Source: Riptortus pedestris (Eukaryota > Arthropoda > Insecta > Hemiptera > Alydidae). From it: a stretch of DNA of 64,000 nt. The notes below the pieces were generated by a model, which saw only the letters and a program-made list of their open reading frames with translations, ran no database searches and had not been told where the DNA came from. Both the position numbers and the translations under genes were made by a program. Of the stretch, positions 27,820-39,226 are shown in pieces. Position 1 is the first letter of the stretch; each line of letters starts with the position of its first letter. The stretch lies in assembly GCA_019009955.1 (NCBI GenBank), contig CM032228.1, positions 207,572,501 to 207,636,500 on the forward strand, in the 5' to 3' direction.

Positions 27820-27937
27820 TAGCAGATTTCCTTTAAGGGAAATCAGCTATTGGGTCGTACTCATGACGGGATTTTCGAAAAATTTCTTCAAATGTCCATC
27901 GATCCTACCCAGGAGATGACGAAAATGAGGTCCGTTC

Positions 27938-27987
<50 letters not shown>

Positions 27988-28598
27988 TTGTCTGTTTCCG
28001 CTCCAGTGGTCGCAATTATTGTTTAATCGTTACCAAACTGGATATTTAGTCGTTTTATGTAAAATGAAAGATTAAGTTCGTTAACGGCTGAAATCGGACC
28101 AGGAGGGGGAGGGTTTAGAGGAGGAGAATTCTTAAAATTCGACATATCTCCGTTACTGTACGTCGGATCGAATAAATGTATAGAATCATTCTTATAGAAA
28201 TTTAAATTTACTACAAATATTGTTATATACATTTATTCTCTATTTTGAATATTAACCGAGATATTTGCATTTTTCAGTTTTCAGTCATCAATAAACCGCC
28301 ACTTCTACTCATGTTACATAAACAATACTCTGCTACATAATAATTCACATTATACGAAGTTTAAATACCAAAAAATGTATTCAAGAGACGTTTATTATAC
28401 GAGATACATGCAAATATGTCCCGGTGACTCCCCCCCTCATCTTAAGGTTTTGGACTACTAAAATTTGATTGATTGAGATAACAATTATTCTGACTCATTA
28501 TTAATTACAGTACTAGGTATAGTAAATAGTTCTCAATAAAATTAATATGTTATATTCTGATATATTTCAGTAATTGTTTTTCATTCCGGTGTGAAGCG
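27820..28598 (-). mobile_element. Family A element, copy 3
   Basis: Reading rightward it shows the inverted 3' end (AGCAGATTTCC...GGGAAATCAGCT), the GACGAAAATGAGGTCCGTTC block, a (TG)n tract at about 27943-27986 where other copies have (TA)n, then the body. It loses similarity near 28,598, before the hairpin-bearing 5' end. The open frame at 28023-28232 is just this body read in reverse. Confidence 0.75.
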
Positions 28599-28754
28599 GA
28601 ATTTTTTATTTTTCCAATAATGCAAAACCCGTGCACTATAGGAATCTCTTTCCTATGCCATCCATCCATTCATGATATTCATGGTTGTTGTAGCCCTTCG
28701 TTTAACAGGATTAAAAAAATTATATAACTTCAGTATGGTAGAAATATTTAAGTA

Positions 28755-28975
28755 GGGGCTCAGGTTGGCCGTGCGGGTTAGGGCGTTGGTCCTAATCTCG
28801 CGTGGTAGATCTAGAGTGGCGGGTTCGATTCCCGCCCTAGGCAGTAGAAATTTATTTAGTGACGGACTCACTAAATAAACTCCTTGAGCCCACCTTGGCT
28901 AGAAAAGGGCGGTAACCTGTAGATAACCCGTCCCGATTAGCCAAGTAGCATAAAGTGGACGTAAATAATAATAAC
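28755..28975 (+). mobile_element. tRNA-derived SINE, full length with target duplication
   Basis: The 5' part is tRNA-like, with an A box-like stretch near TTGGCCGTGCGGGTTAGGG and a B box GGTTCGATTCC about 35 bases later. A fixed middle (AAATTTATTTAGTGACGGAC) follows, then the 3' domain GGTAACCTGTAGATAACCCG and a TAA-rich tail. The 13-base sequence AAATATTTAAGTA flanks it at 28742-28754 and 28980-28992, a target duplication typical of LINE-mediated insertion. It is the youngest-looking copy in the window. It is not a functional tRNA gene. Confidence 0.88.
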
Positions 28976-29084
28976 CTCTAAATATTTAAGTACAACTTGT
29001 TTAGTGCAGCTTAGCAAAGTAGACGATACAAAATACAACTTGAAACTTAAACTATATAGGTTTATGTGAAATACTAATATAATA

Positions 29085-30788
29085 TAATAACAGAGATATT
29101 TAGAATTTTTTATTTCCCCGACTTTAGCTTGACATTAAAAGATTCATACACCTAATGAGTTTTGTTTCGATCAAACAAAAATCGTGATGATTTTTACTTT
29201 ACCTCTTCTCTAAACCCCTATGCTGTCTGGTCAATTTTAACCGTTAGCAGATTTGGTCGTTCGTTCTGCATAATACGTTAAATTATCGAGTTTGGTAACT
29301 ATCGATTAAAAAATACGACCGTAAGTGTTTTATTATTCTTTTATATATATATATATAAAGTTGAACTTCCCTTATTTTCATTATCTTCCTGGGAGGGACA
29401 GCTGACATTTAAATCAAGCTTTCAAATGTACAACATGAGTACAGCCTCACTATCTGATATACCTATTGCAATACTGTTTATAAAATAATTACATGGTTAC
29501 AGCATCTGTCATTATGTAAAACTCATTTGAACCAATTAAAAAAAAACATAATTAGCTATTACCTACAAAACATTAATTCAATAATTGAGGAAAAAGTAAA
29601 GTATGTTACGTAACTTTATAACATGAATAATGTTGACATTCTAACCGAGTAGCAATCTCAACGAGGCGCTATGACAGTAGCACAAAGAATTTAACTCTCG
29701 TCACAATGTATATTGATTCATTTTCATTCTAGTAACTGCCAAGATTAGAAGCAGTACACAGTAGTACTCTTCATAAGAGAGAAGAGTAGCAGAAATGTTT
29801 TGGAGCTTCAATTAACCTGTGTCATCACAGTACCTTAGTTCTGTTGACCATAAATCTGAGATTTAAATTTTATATCTCTATAATTATTGCTTCGACACAG
29901 ACATGTAACAGGCATCATATTCACAGTGATTTGTTACTTTTAGCTGAGCCAATTGTTGTGGTTAGTAAAGGAGTGCTTAAAACCAGTTTTAGGTTCTAAC
30001 CAAACCTCAAATAAATTTTAGTTCGCCTTTTCACTACAAGAACACCTAGGTTCTCAACCCAAGAATAATAGGTTGAGGTATTTGTACTTTTTCGATTTCA
30101 CAGATTTTCTATTTATCCCATACGAAGAAGCCAATGTAAATAGGAGTTGAATTATGGGTATAGCTGGAAATGATATGCGTACTCAACGTGAAAATCAGAT
30201 GAGCAAAATTGGGAGTTTACTGAAGGCTGAAACCAAAAAAAAAACAAAGATGAGACTGGATGTATAAAAAACCGTACATGACAATGAGTATAGAAAAATT
30301 AATTTGCAATAAGATGTATTCTATAAATGTTTTAATCCGGTAAATAGTACCAAAGCTATTTCGAATCCCCCCACCTCGTCCAGTTTCAGCCATTAACGAA
30401 CGATTTATATTTCATTGAGTATCGCAATAACAAACAAAAAGTCCATTAAGCAGAAGCTACGTAAAAATATGCAAATGGTCAAGTGAAGCTGTCTCGTTTC
30501 ACTATCTATTCTCTATTTTTTCTCAGTAAAAAAATGTATGGAAAAAGTAAACTGTAACTTAAGGTTGGCATAAGCTCTGTAGGGTTCCTAAAAGTAATAA
30601 TCATATCAGTAGAAGTGGGGGTTTATTGAATAGTTAAAACAAAATAAAATACAAGAAGTGACCAAATTAAAGAAACAACAAATAGAGCAAAAAAATTGAA
30701 TTAAATGATTAAAAAGAATGATTATATAGACTTCATACTCATAACAACATAGATTGTTTAATTTTCGATCCCCCCTCTAAACCACCCC

Positions 30789-30824
<36 letters not shown>

Positions 30825-30900
30825 GGGGTGGTAGATTTTTGTCATCTTTGTAGGATCGATGTATATCTGAAGTAGTTTTCGAGTAATCTATTGAAAATAT
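29085..30900 (+). mobile_element. Diverged family A fragments (29.1-29.5 and 30.2-30.9 kb)
   Basis: Scattered stretches match the family A body at lower identity. Examples are ATCGAGTTTGGTAACTATCG and CATTATCTTCCTGGGAGGGA flanking a (TA)n tract at about 29340, and CAGTTTCAGCCATTAACGAA at 30380 followed by (TA)n at 30791-30818 and GTCATCTTTGTAGGATCGAT. They appear to be older copies than the others; boundaries are approximate. Confidence 0.5.
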
Positions 30901-30961
30901 TATTTTTTTTCGCGCCATCCCAGCACGAGGTAAATCGGCTTAGTTTAGGCAGCCCATTTTA

Positions 30962-30964
<3 letters not shown>

Positions 30965-30996
<32 letters not shown>
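30965..30996. repeat. Poly(T) run of 32
   Basis: An uninterrupted T run. It could be the A-tail of a minus-strand retroposed sequence, but nothing recognisable lies to its right. Confidence 0.85.
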
Positions 30997-32204
30997 CTTT
31001 CATTTTTTGCCCTTTCATTAAAGTAAATCTCAGAAAAACATTTTTGAAGAAAATTGTCTTTTTTTTTAATTTTCAGTGCTGCGAAAGGAGTGGTGATCCT
31101 GAATTTAAATAGAGCTCTCTTTCGATATATTTGTCTTTTTGTCCACCTGACTCAATTATTTGTTCAATATTAACTATGTTACTAATGTAATAAAATGAAC
31201 TTAAACTTCCATATTGATATTAGACCTAAATTTTATAATTTCAATATTCTCACTAAGCCAAGTAGTAGAAAAGAGTACGGAAGATTCCAATCATTGAGAT
31301 GAAAGTAAGTCCAGCGGAAACAATACCATTGTTATTACACTTTTTTTTTTTACACGGTGGCCTCCGTTTTTTTTTCATTCTTTGTCTGTTTGTCAAAGGA
31401 ACTTTGTATTGTTCATTCTTGTTTGAAGGACCTATGAAGTGATTTATGCATCACGGGATTATTATAATTATTAATTATTCACCCCTTGAGAATTTATAGG
31501 CATACAAACTCTTTTACCGTTTGCCTGGAGTACATTTGTCAAGTGAACGAGTTTTTAGTTAAGCTTCATCACTTAGGCTATCTAAGCGTTTAAACGTTGA
31601 TAAGTATTTTGTCCGTCATTTACATTTTATACGAAGTCTGTTCTAGTCTGAGTAAACACGCCACTAATAAACAGAAAAATCTGATTTGGACATTACATGA
31701 TTTCCATGTAGCCCTATTAAATTAGATGACCAAATGTTTGGTTGTATTTCATTGAAAAGTGTTATATCTTTGTTGTGACGCGCCAGATCCAGGAATGGAA
31801 CCCAATTCATAGATGTTTTTAGGGCAAACAAAAAAGTTCTATACAAATCGTTGTACGTAAGAGATACTTAAACGTATGGAAAAATTGGATTTTTTTTATT
31901 TTCGCCGTCCTCAAAGCTCCCCTTCCTCATAGTCGGTTTCGACCAGAAGAGGGTGTGCACAACTTGACATTCCAGTAACGCCAAATATATAAAATTTCAT
32001 CATTTTAAGGCTTGAGTAACACGAAATACGTAAATACGTCACACAGAAAATCGCCCTAATGGGTTCAGGGAAAGTTAAAACGAATAATTCTGTAGAAATC
32101 TAAAAACCGAAAATTTGTGTGATTACGATACATTTTTTACTACAAACGATGAACTAATTGTCACATCTAGAGCGGAATTTATGTATTTTCTTCCGTTGGG
32201 ATTA

Positions 32205-32601
32205 TATATCATTAAGATCTTTAGCCGCATTCCTTGCTTGATTCAAGGGATTCGTGATCAGAGTTTTTAATAGTGAGTGATCAACTTGACGCACAACCCC
32301 AGTTGACCAAGGAGAAGTTGTCTCCAGGAAACTGACGAGTCTCAATGTATCCTGGGGCGGGCAGCGGTCATATCACCCACATCCAGTATGGCAGATAACG
32401 GGATCTAGAAGAGTCAATGTCCTTTGCCATACCTACGGGCTGTCAGAATGATGTACTCACTAGACTCATTCCTTTTTAATACTGCCGCGACATCAGCGTG
32501 CACTGGGAGTGAACCAGTGTAGTACAAATACTATTTAAGTACTGACCTCGGGTGGTATTAAGTCGAACTCTCTACACCTGAATCATGAGCGCCCCGAGGA
32601 A

Positions 32602-32602
<1 letters not shown>
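32205..32602 (+). repeat. Repeat family D, copy 1, ending at (TG)n
   Basis: Shared blocks with 63412-63654, in order: AAGATCTTTAG, AGTTGTCTCCAG, then ACTGACG, then CTGTCAGA and a GC-rich end (GCGCCCCGAGGA). It runs straight into a (TG)n tract at 32603-32638. Function is unknown; it is a dispersed repeat more GC-rich than the background. Confidence 0.5.
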
Positions 32603-32640
<38 letters not shown>

Positions 32641-33683
32641 TATCTGTATATTGGTCATATAAGAAAAATGTGTCTCGACAAAAGAAGATTTTAGGTATGA
32701 ATATGAAAACACTAGTCAGTGGCATAATTCATAGAGGAGTTTCAGTGAGGTGGCTGGAGTTCGATTACTACATCATTCATAATTTAACATAATTTTTCAC
32801 ATACAAATATATATGTTTTCCATGCATCCTTCATTCATAAATATATCTAATAAAATTATTATTTATTTTATTGATGCTAATTCTGTTTGAACGATGGGCG
32901 TTCAAACCTAGTAAAGTCTTTGAGAAAGCATTCTGTATTCCGTTTCAAGTTTCGTCTCATGTACGTGTGCAGCATGACTAGTATCAATTCCTTCGAATGC
33001 CCTATATGAGTAGTTTTACTCTGCTGTAAAGCTTAATGTGACTGAAAAATATTTCTTTTTTGAAATATCTGGAATCTATTTGCATCTGAAATGGATCTCT
33101 TTAGCGGTCTCATTTACATGCTATTAAAATCTATTAATGTTCTTTTAAATAAAACATGGCTTATTTATAAAGCAAAATCCTGTTGCTTTTCCTCGTTATT
33201 AATAAGAAACACGTTACATTCTTTATGCTTCATCCTATTTGTACGCTAAATAACTACCAATATGTTTAACAAATATTGAGAAGTATATTATATTTATTAT
33301 ATAGTCACTTTTTTTAAGATTACATTTCTAGTCCAAGGTGTCAGTGGCTATATCTACTTTTTATTTAGAAATACTACTAACATACAAGTATAATATAAAG
33401 CAAATAAAGATTAAAAAAAAAAAAGGTTTGATAATTCAAGGTTTAGTAAGTTAATTTAATTACTGTATACTGCTTACAGGATTAATTTTTACTCACTCAG
33501 ACGTCCTCTTAACGGGAAGCTACAAAAAGCGGGCAAGAATCGCCTTAATGAAAGTATAGATTTTAGAAAGTGGGAATGACACATTTATTTGGAATCTTCG
33601 ACAAATACAATAAGGCTGAATTGAATTCTTATAAGGCCATGCTGAGCTGCATGTATTTTTTTTTCTGACAAGAAAAAAAAAGA

Positions 33684-33684
<1 letters not shown>

Positions 33685-33776
<92 letters not shown>
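33685..33776. repeat. (TATC)n followed by (TA)n
   Basis: TATC repeats to about 33720, then TA repeats to 33773. The junction TCTATATATA is the likely 5' end of the Helitron. Confidence 0.93.
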
Positions 33777-33779
<3 letters not shown>

Positions 33780-35109
33780 TTATTATAATTGTAACCTCTG
33801 TCTGTACATTGATTTTTTTCGCGAATTTTCACGATAACGTTTCGTTTCACATGTCATAGAAACCATAACTGCATTTTGCTTCTTTCGTGTGTGTTTGTTT
33901 GTATGTTTATTTGTTTGTTTGTTTGTTACCTTTTCACGCATAAACGGCTGAACCGAATTTTATGAAACTTGGTATGTATATTACTACTAACCCAACTTAG
34001 ACATTAGGCTATATTAATATCCTCTGAGACGAACATGAGTGGGGGTTATAAGGAAAGCCTGAAATTAAAAATAGCGGTGTTTCGTTTCATATTGTTTTTT
34101 CGGCAAATATGAAAATAACAAAAGTTGTTTATTTTGTTATTTAGATTAACTTTTGTTATATACACTTTTTTCGTATACCGAATTATAAACGAGATATACG
34201 CTAAAACCTTTAGCGGAAGTGAACAATTATATTTGGGACAAAAGACCTAACCGAAATAAATAAAACTCGGTATGTGTATTAGCATTAACGCTTTCATTAT
34301 AAATAAGCCATACCAACATTTCTAGGGTCGGACAGGAGTGGGGGTTGTAAGGGAGGCCTGAATTTAAAAATAGCGGTATTTCGTTTTCTATTCGTTTTTC
34401 GGCAAATATGAACATAACAAAAGTTGTTTATTTTGTTATTTAGAGTAACTTTTGTAATATTCATTTTTGTCTTTTAACAAAGTATAAACGAGATATACAC
34501 TATAAACTAAAGCGGAAGTCAACTATTTTATTGGGCGCTAACGATTGAACCGAACTTAAAAAAACTCGGTATGTCAATTAGCATTAATTCTTCCATAATT
34601 ATAAGCTATATTAAAATTTTTAGGTTAGAGCGGGAGTATATATAAGGGAGGCCTGAAATAAAAATTCGCGATATTTCATTGTCTATTTGTTTTTCGACAA
34701 ACATGCAAATAACAAAAGTTGTTTACTTTGTTACTTAGATTAACTTTTGTTTTATACATTTCTCCAGGAACAATGTGTGGAACAAGTAATTTGCGTAGAA
34801 ATATTGATATGCTCAACAATTCATTCCAATTTGAACTATCAGGTTCCTCACCTGGAAAAATTAATTCAAATCTAGGTTAATATTTTCTCCTTAATAACTG
34901 AAATCTATGCATAATGCACAGGCGACGGGAAATATGACAATATGGAGGACAGTGAAGTCTTACACAAAAAAATTAATTTTAGTATTAACAAATGCCATAA
35001 CACTGGGATGAGTAAATGTCAAAATAGTGCAAAATAAAGCCTTGCCAAAAAAATACCATCACCATTCAGCCTCAAATCAATTCCCGGGCGAAGCCGGGTA
35101 TCTGAGCTA

Positions 35110-35110
<1 letters not shown>
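33717..35110 (+). mobile_element. Non-autonomous Helitron with three internal tandem units
   Basis: The 3' end is diagnostic: CCCGG-GCGAAG-CCGGG forms a hairpin, followed by TATCTGAG and CTAG with a T next (35111), as in Helitrons that end CTRR and insert before T. The 5' end is probably TCTATATATA at 33717, within a (TATC)n/(TA)n tract. The start of the body (CACGCATAAACGGCTGAACC) is of a type seen in many insect Helitrons. No Rep/helicase frame is present, so it depends on another copy. About 1.4 kb. Confidence 0.75.
33945..34770 (+). repeat. Three tandem units of about 290 bp inside the Helitron
   Basis: Three diverged units share: CTGAACCGAA, a line such as AACTTGGTATGTATATTA, GAGTGGGGGTTATAAGG, AGCGGTGTTTCGTTT, CGGCAAATATG, AACAAAAGTTGTTTATTTTG and CGAGATATACGC. 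They begin near 33,945, 34,240 and 34,545. Identity falls in the third. No coding potential. Confidence 0.8.
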
Positions 35111-35168
<58 letters not shown>

Positions 35169-35204
35169 TACATATACACACACACAGAGACGGAGAAAGA
35201 AAGT

Positions 35205-35267
<63 letters not shown>

Positions 35268-35552
35268 ACAGAGTACCTGTGTACCTGTATATATATATAT
35301 ATATATGCACACACAGGAAGAGGAGAAAGAAAGTTGTGTGTGTGTGAGAGAGGGAGAGGGAGAGGGAGAGGGAGAGGGAGAGGGAGAGGGAGAGAGAGGG
35401 AGAGGGAGAGGGAGAGGGAGAGGGAGAGGGAGATGGAGAGGGAGAGGGATAGGGAGAGGGATAGGGAGAGGGAGAGGGAGAGGGAGAGGGAGAGGGAGAG
35501 GGAGAGGGAGAGGGAGAGGGAGAGAGAGAGAGAGAGAGGGAGAGAGAGAGAG
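35111..35552. repeat. Long compound microsatellite: (TA)n, (GA)n, (TA)n, (GAGGGA)n
   Basis: Immediately after the Helitron end: (TA)n 35111-35164, (GA)n about 35212-35266, (TA)n about 35288-35306, and a G/A hexamer array GAGGGA about 35346-35530, then more GA to 35552. Two similar modules (GAGGAGAAAGAAAGTTGTGTG and GACGGAGAAAGAAAGTTGTG, each near 20 bases) precede the GA tracts, so the whole TA-TG-GA unit was duplicated. The repetitive open frames (Ser-Leu, Arg-Glu) are not genes. Confidence 0.92.
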
Positions 35553-37229
35553 CACAGTGTGCTCCAAAACATTAGTTGTCACCCAAAGACTAAAACCAGT
35601 TTTAGTTCATCACGATTTGTAGTTCGCCTAGTTCAGTTCAGTCATGAGTCCTTAGTTGAAGGAGAGTGCCCGTAAAATTTCATCCAATAATCTTTGAAAT
35701 TTCGGGTACCGTCCCTGATGTCCATGAATATGAATATTTCAGTTTATTTTTACCTAAAATGGGCAACGTTATTGCAGATATCAGGAGAAAGATATGTAGA
35801 TTTGAGGTTATATTTTGCAGATAATCGTTTGTTCGTGATTGTTCTGTTTACGGTCACCAAGGTCACAAGCTGTGTTCTAACTTTCTGCTTAAAATCTTGT
35901 GAGCAGAGGACATAACTAAGTGGACAGTATTTTCGGGAAGAAAAATCAAAAGAGCAGGTTTCTACAAATGTAGAAATCTGTGATAATGAAAGATAGCGTT
36001 TTTTTAATAAGTGATTTGGAAGGATAATCCATAATGAAAAACAATGGACTTTGGACGAATTTATTCTCGAGAATCAAAGAACACATTTTGAATATGAATA
36101 TGTGTTGTTACAGAGTTCAAAATATGTTTGTCCTCATTTCTTGATAATCATTTTTTTTAAAAAATTTAACTATTTTGATATTGAAGTACAAGCAAGGGGA
36201 AGACTGTGGTTGCCCAGTAAAACTTAGAACCACTATTGTTAAGTTCCATAAATCACGTGTCAAACGAATCATGAATATTAGCCTTCTACAATATTGATTC
36301 TTATGACTGTGATACAATATTGTACACGTGTGACTGAGATATACAAGCGAATGCGTAGGAATAACAATATTTCTGATAAGTTGGTCGTAGCTAATAAAGA
36401 AAGTTTTGATTACGGATTTATTCATTTGCGAATTGCTCCTAGCCCTGTGATTGAGTTTCGAGCGAATGTGGGAAGTTTTATTACTGGATATGTTTGTGGT
36501 AAGGTTCACACTGCGGGGAATCAGAAATAAACCCAACGGACATATTTGAGGCATGTGGATTCGTATTTGGTGAATGCCTTTCGCTGGAATACCGGAAAAG
36601 GCGGGCTTGTTTATTTTGGGGGAAGGTAGAACAAATTCCTCAACTCCAAGAATAGGCCAAAGTTTGATACGGGAATAGAAGCTATTGTCATAAAGGTGCT
36701 TCTTTAGCTATCGATTAGGAGATGCTTAACATGCTTAATAGTTTATAAGTTCATCTATTATATATGATGATATGTCACGTTATTGACGCTACAATAGAGG
36801 ATGTGACAATAACCTTTGTGTTCGACCAGGGTCTACCCTACTTCCTGAAAGCTATTATTTGATAAGAGTTAGTCACTCTTTATAATTTTTAAGCGACTCC
36901 GCCTTAACAAGCAACGATACAAGGTTCACGACTTTGTTTTTTTTTTCTCTTTACACACTTGTTGGCTGATGTAATCAAGGATGAACTTGTAGTAGACAGT
37001 GGAATTGAACTTTTACTTTTATTACGTATGAATGGCGGGCAGGAAATATCAGACGTCGAATTACTTCTGAAATGTGTTAATCATACCAATTCAGCAATTT
37101 TGTTGTTGTTCATCATCACATTCAGACGAAACATTAAAGGGTCACCGGAATATGAATTACAACGATTTCAATTTTCATGAATCAGCCTGCTTGATATTGT
37201 ACTCATAACACGGCTGCCCAATGTTTTAG
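35553..37229. other. Non-coding, probable intron
   Basis: A 145-codon minus-strand frame at 36117-36554 overlaps a 78-codon plus-strand frame. Neither shows a signal peptide, domain or conserved motif, so no gene is called. Confidence 0.45.
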
Positions 37230-37336
37230 CAGATTTCCCTTAAGCTATTTTTCATCTAGAGTGTGCATCCTATCCACTAAATTACAAAGGTCCGCCACTC
37301 ATGGACTGCGTATGCTAAGCAGATTTCCAACGTGAC
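37230..37336. mobile_element. Short family A terminal junction
   Basis: Within about 105 bases lie an inverted 3' terminus (TTAGCAGATTTCCCTTAAGC) and a plus-oriented 5' terminus (GTCCGCCACTCATGGACTGCG...AAGCAGATTTCCAACGTG). The two ends face in opposite orientations with almost no body between, so this is a rearranged remnant rather than a simple deletion copy. Confidence 0.5.
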
Positions 37337-38986
37337 TAAAGCCTAAAACAAAGCTTAATATTTGGTTTACCGAAAAATGTATTGAAGAACAATGGTAGAA
37401 TATTGATAATGTATGTGTGAAATTCTGAATGCTTGTGTAAAATCCTTTTTACAAACTTTTAAATAAATCCTTGTTTATTTATTATAAATTACTAATTATA
37501 TTTTTATTAACTTTTAAAAAATCTTTTTGTTTTCATTACTTTTTTTTTTGTTTTTGTCTTTTACCAATTATTCATGTTTTGTTTCTGTTTCCTGTTCATA
37601 CCTTTCCCCGTTCAATAGTTTTTTTTTCTACTTTAATAGTTTTTTTCTATTAGTTCCTACTTTATTTTATTTTGCACTATTGTTATCGCCGAGCAACAAC
37701 AATAAATTTATAATAACTAGATTGAATAATTTGGAGAAATTTTACCATTTGGTTGTGCGATAATGGGTGTAAATCACTAAACTTGTGTGACACCAAACAA
37801 ACAAAAACAAATAAATAAATAAATAAGAATATTGATTAATTTTTTTTAGCAAGATTTATTATTGGAGAGAAGACTATTATATTGGAGAGAAGAAGTAGGT
37901 CTTTCGAGACCTATAATTGGCCACAAGAAATTAACACGCTCATACTCAATGACAAAGAGAGTCAGACCCACCTGATCAACTTGTAACATTCACTCGACGA
38001 TAAGACATACTGACAAAATGCCGTAACGACAACATCAGGCGTTCCCCTATGACTTACAAAAACTATTGATGGAAGGCAGCGAATATATTAAAAGCTATTC
38101 TCCCACCTACACAAAATTCAAATATGCGACAAAATTTAACATACAAATTAAGTTTGTGGTATACAGCTAAGTTTTAGATTGTATATATTAATTGACACAT
38201 ATATGTATGTGTGTGTGTATGCACAAGTTTATATACATACATCAAATCAGCTACCCGCAAGGAGGACATTACGACAAACATTAGCAAAAGTACCATTTTC
38301 AACCATTAATTCCTATTAATCGTTCACCAACTATTCCCATCACCATTTTTTTTTCTCTGAGGAAGCCTGATGTAGTATTGGCAGCTGTTTCTGATTATAA
38401 TTACTCGAATTTAGTCCAATGTTCACTTATAAAATGTATATTTATAACTTTTAGTTTTGTTATTTGACATTACATATACGTTTTTTTGAGTTTTTAAAGG
38501 GCAAATCACCTTTGATGAGGTATTCATAAATATATAAATTAAGAAATACTTATTATACATTGTGAGATCTTACTAAGGGAGACGTTTCGATTTCTTTTTT
38601 AAAATTTCTCCTTGTGATACGATTTCTCCTACATATTATTTATAGATTACGTTCTTTTAGCCTCCAAATTTTGTTAATGACCGAAATTGTAGCAATGGGG
38701 ATATACATGTAACGTAAAATCGTAAATTACCATAATTTAGGGCAATGAAACAAATCTTCCTGGACTACCTATTTATAGATATCTCTAAAATAAAGAAAAT
38801 TGGGGAGTTTCTATTTTTTTGACATTGTTCTGTGAACCATATTCTTTCTCAAATTCAGTTTTTACCTACAATAATACAAGATAATTAATGTCTATCTTAA
38901 CCAAAAAAAACATATTGTGCTCGCACAGAAATGCTGCTTATTGTAGCCACTGCATTGACTATTCTTCTCTTTTTAGATACTTACTT

Positions 38987-39138
38987 TCACTTTGAATTGA
39001 AAAGGAAAGTTTCCAATCCTTCGAACGAAATAGGTCCTGGTTGAGTTAGTGCATCAAATATTTGCCAGTACTCCCTAAGGGTATATTCAGTACAACCCAC
39101 AGGAAATGGAGGACGTACCGGATTCACAAAATGAACAC
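38987..39138 (-). other. Exon-like open segment, unidentified
   Basis: After ATTTAG on the minus strand (about 39139) an open frame of about 50 codons reads HFVNPVRPPFPVGCTEYTL then REYWQIFDALTQPGPISFEG, and ends at TGA in 38987-38989. The codon choice is protein-like and a consensus GTAAGT follows a few bases after the stop. The phase (needs two incoming bases) does not fit the donor of the neuropeptide exon 2, so it is not an alternative last exon of that gene. It may be a terminal exon of another gene or an old transposon piece. Confidence 0.35.
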
Positions 39139-39226
39139 ACCTAAATCCCATTACTATTTTGTAAAACGTTATTAGTGACGGCGTTTTATGAAATTCATAC
39201 GAAAGAATGGATACGTTGTATGCCAT

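Noticed and set aside
28765..28840. A tRNA gene (A and B boxes at the SINE head)
   Set aside because: The sequence continues into the SINE middle and 3' domain, is flanked by target duplications and lacks a full cloverleaf, so it is a SINE head.
35019..35675. Several long open frames of Ser-Leu, Pro-Leu, Arg-Glu or Gly-Arg repeats
   Set aside because: They are translations of the GA/GAGGGA/TA microsatellite in all frames, not proteins.
36117..36554. 145-codon open frame on the minus strand
   Set aside because: No signal peptide, domain, splice context or compositional shift. It overlaps an opposite-strand frame of similar quality, so I treat it as chance.
38987..39150. Alternative last exon of the neuropeptide-like gene
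   Set aside because: The incoming phase does not match: joined to exon 2 it stops within a few codons. The exon at 7,836 fits instead.
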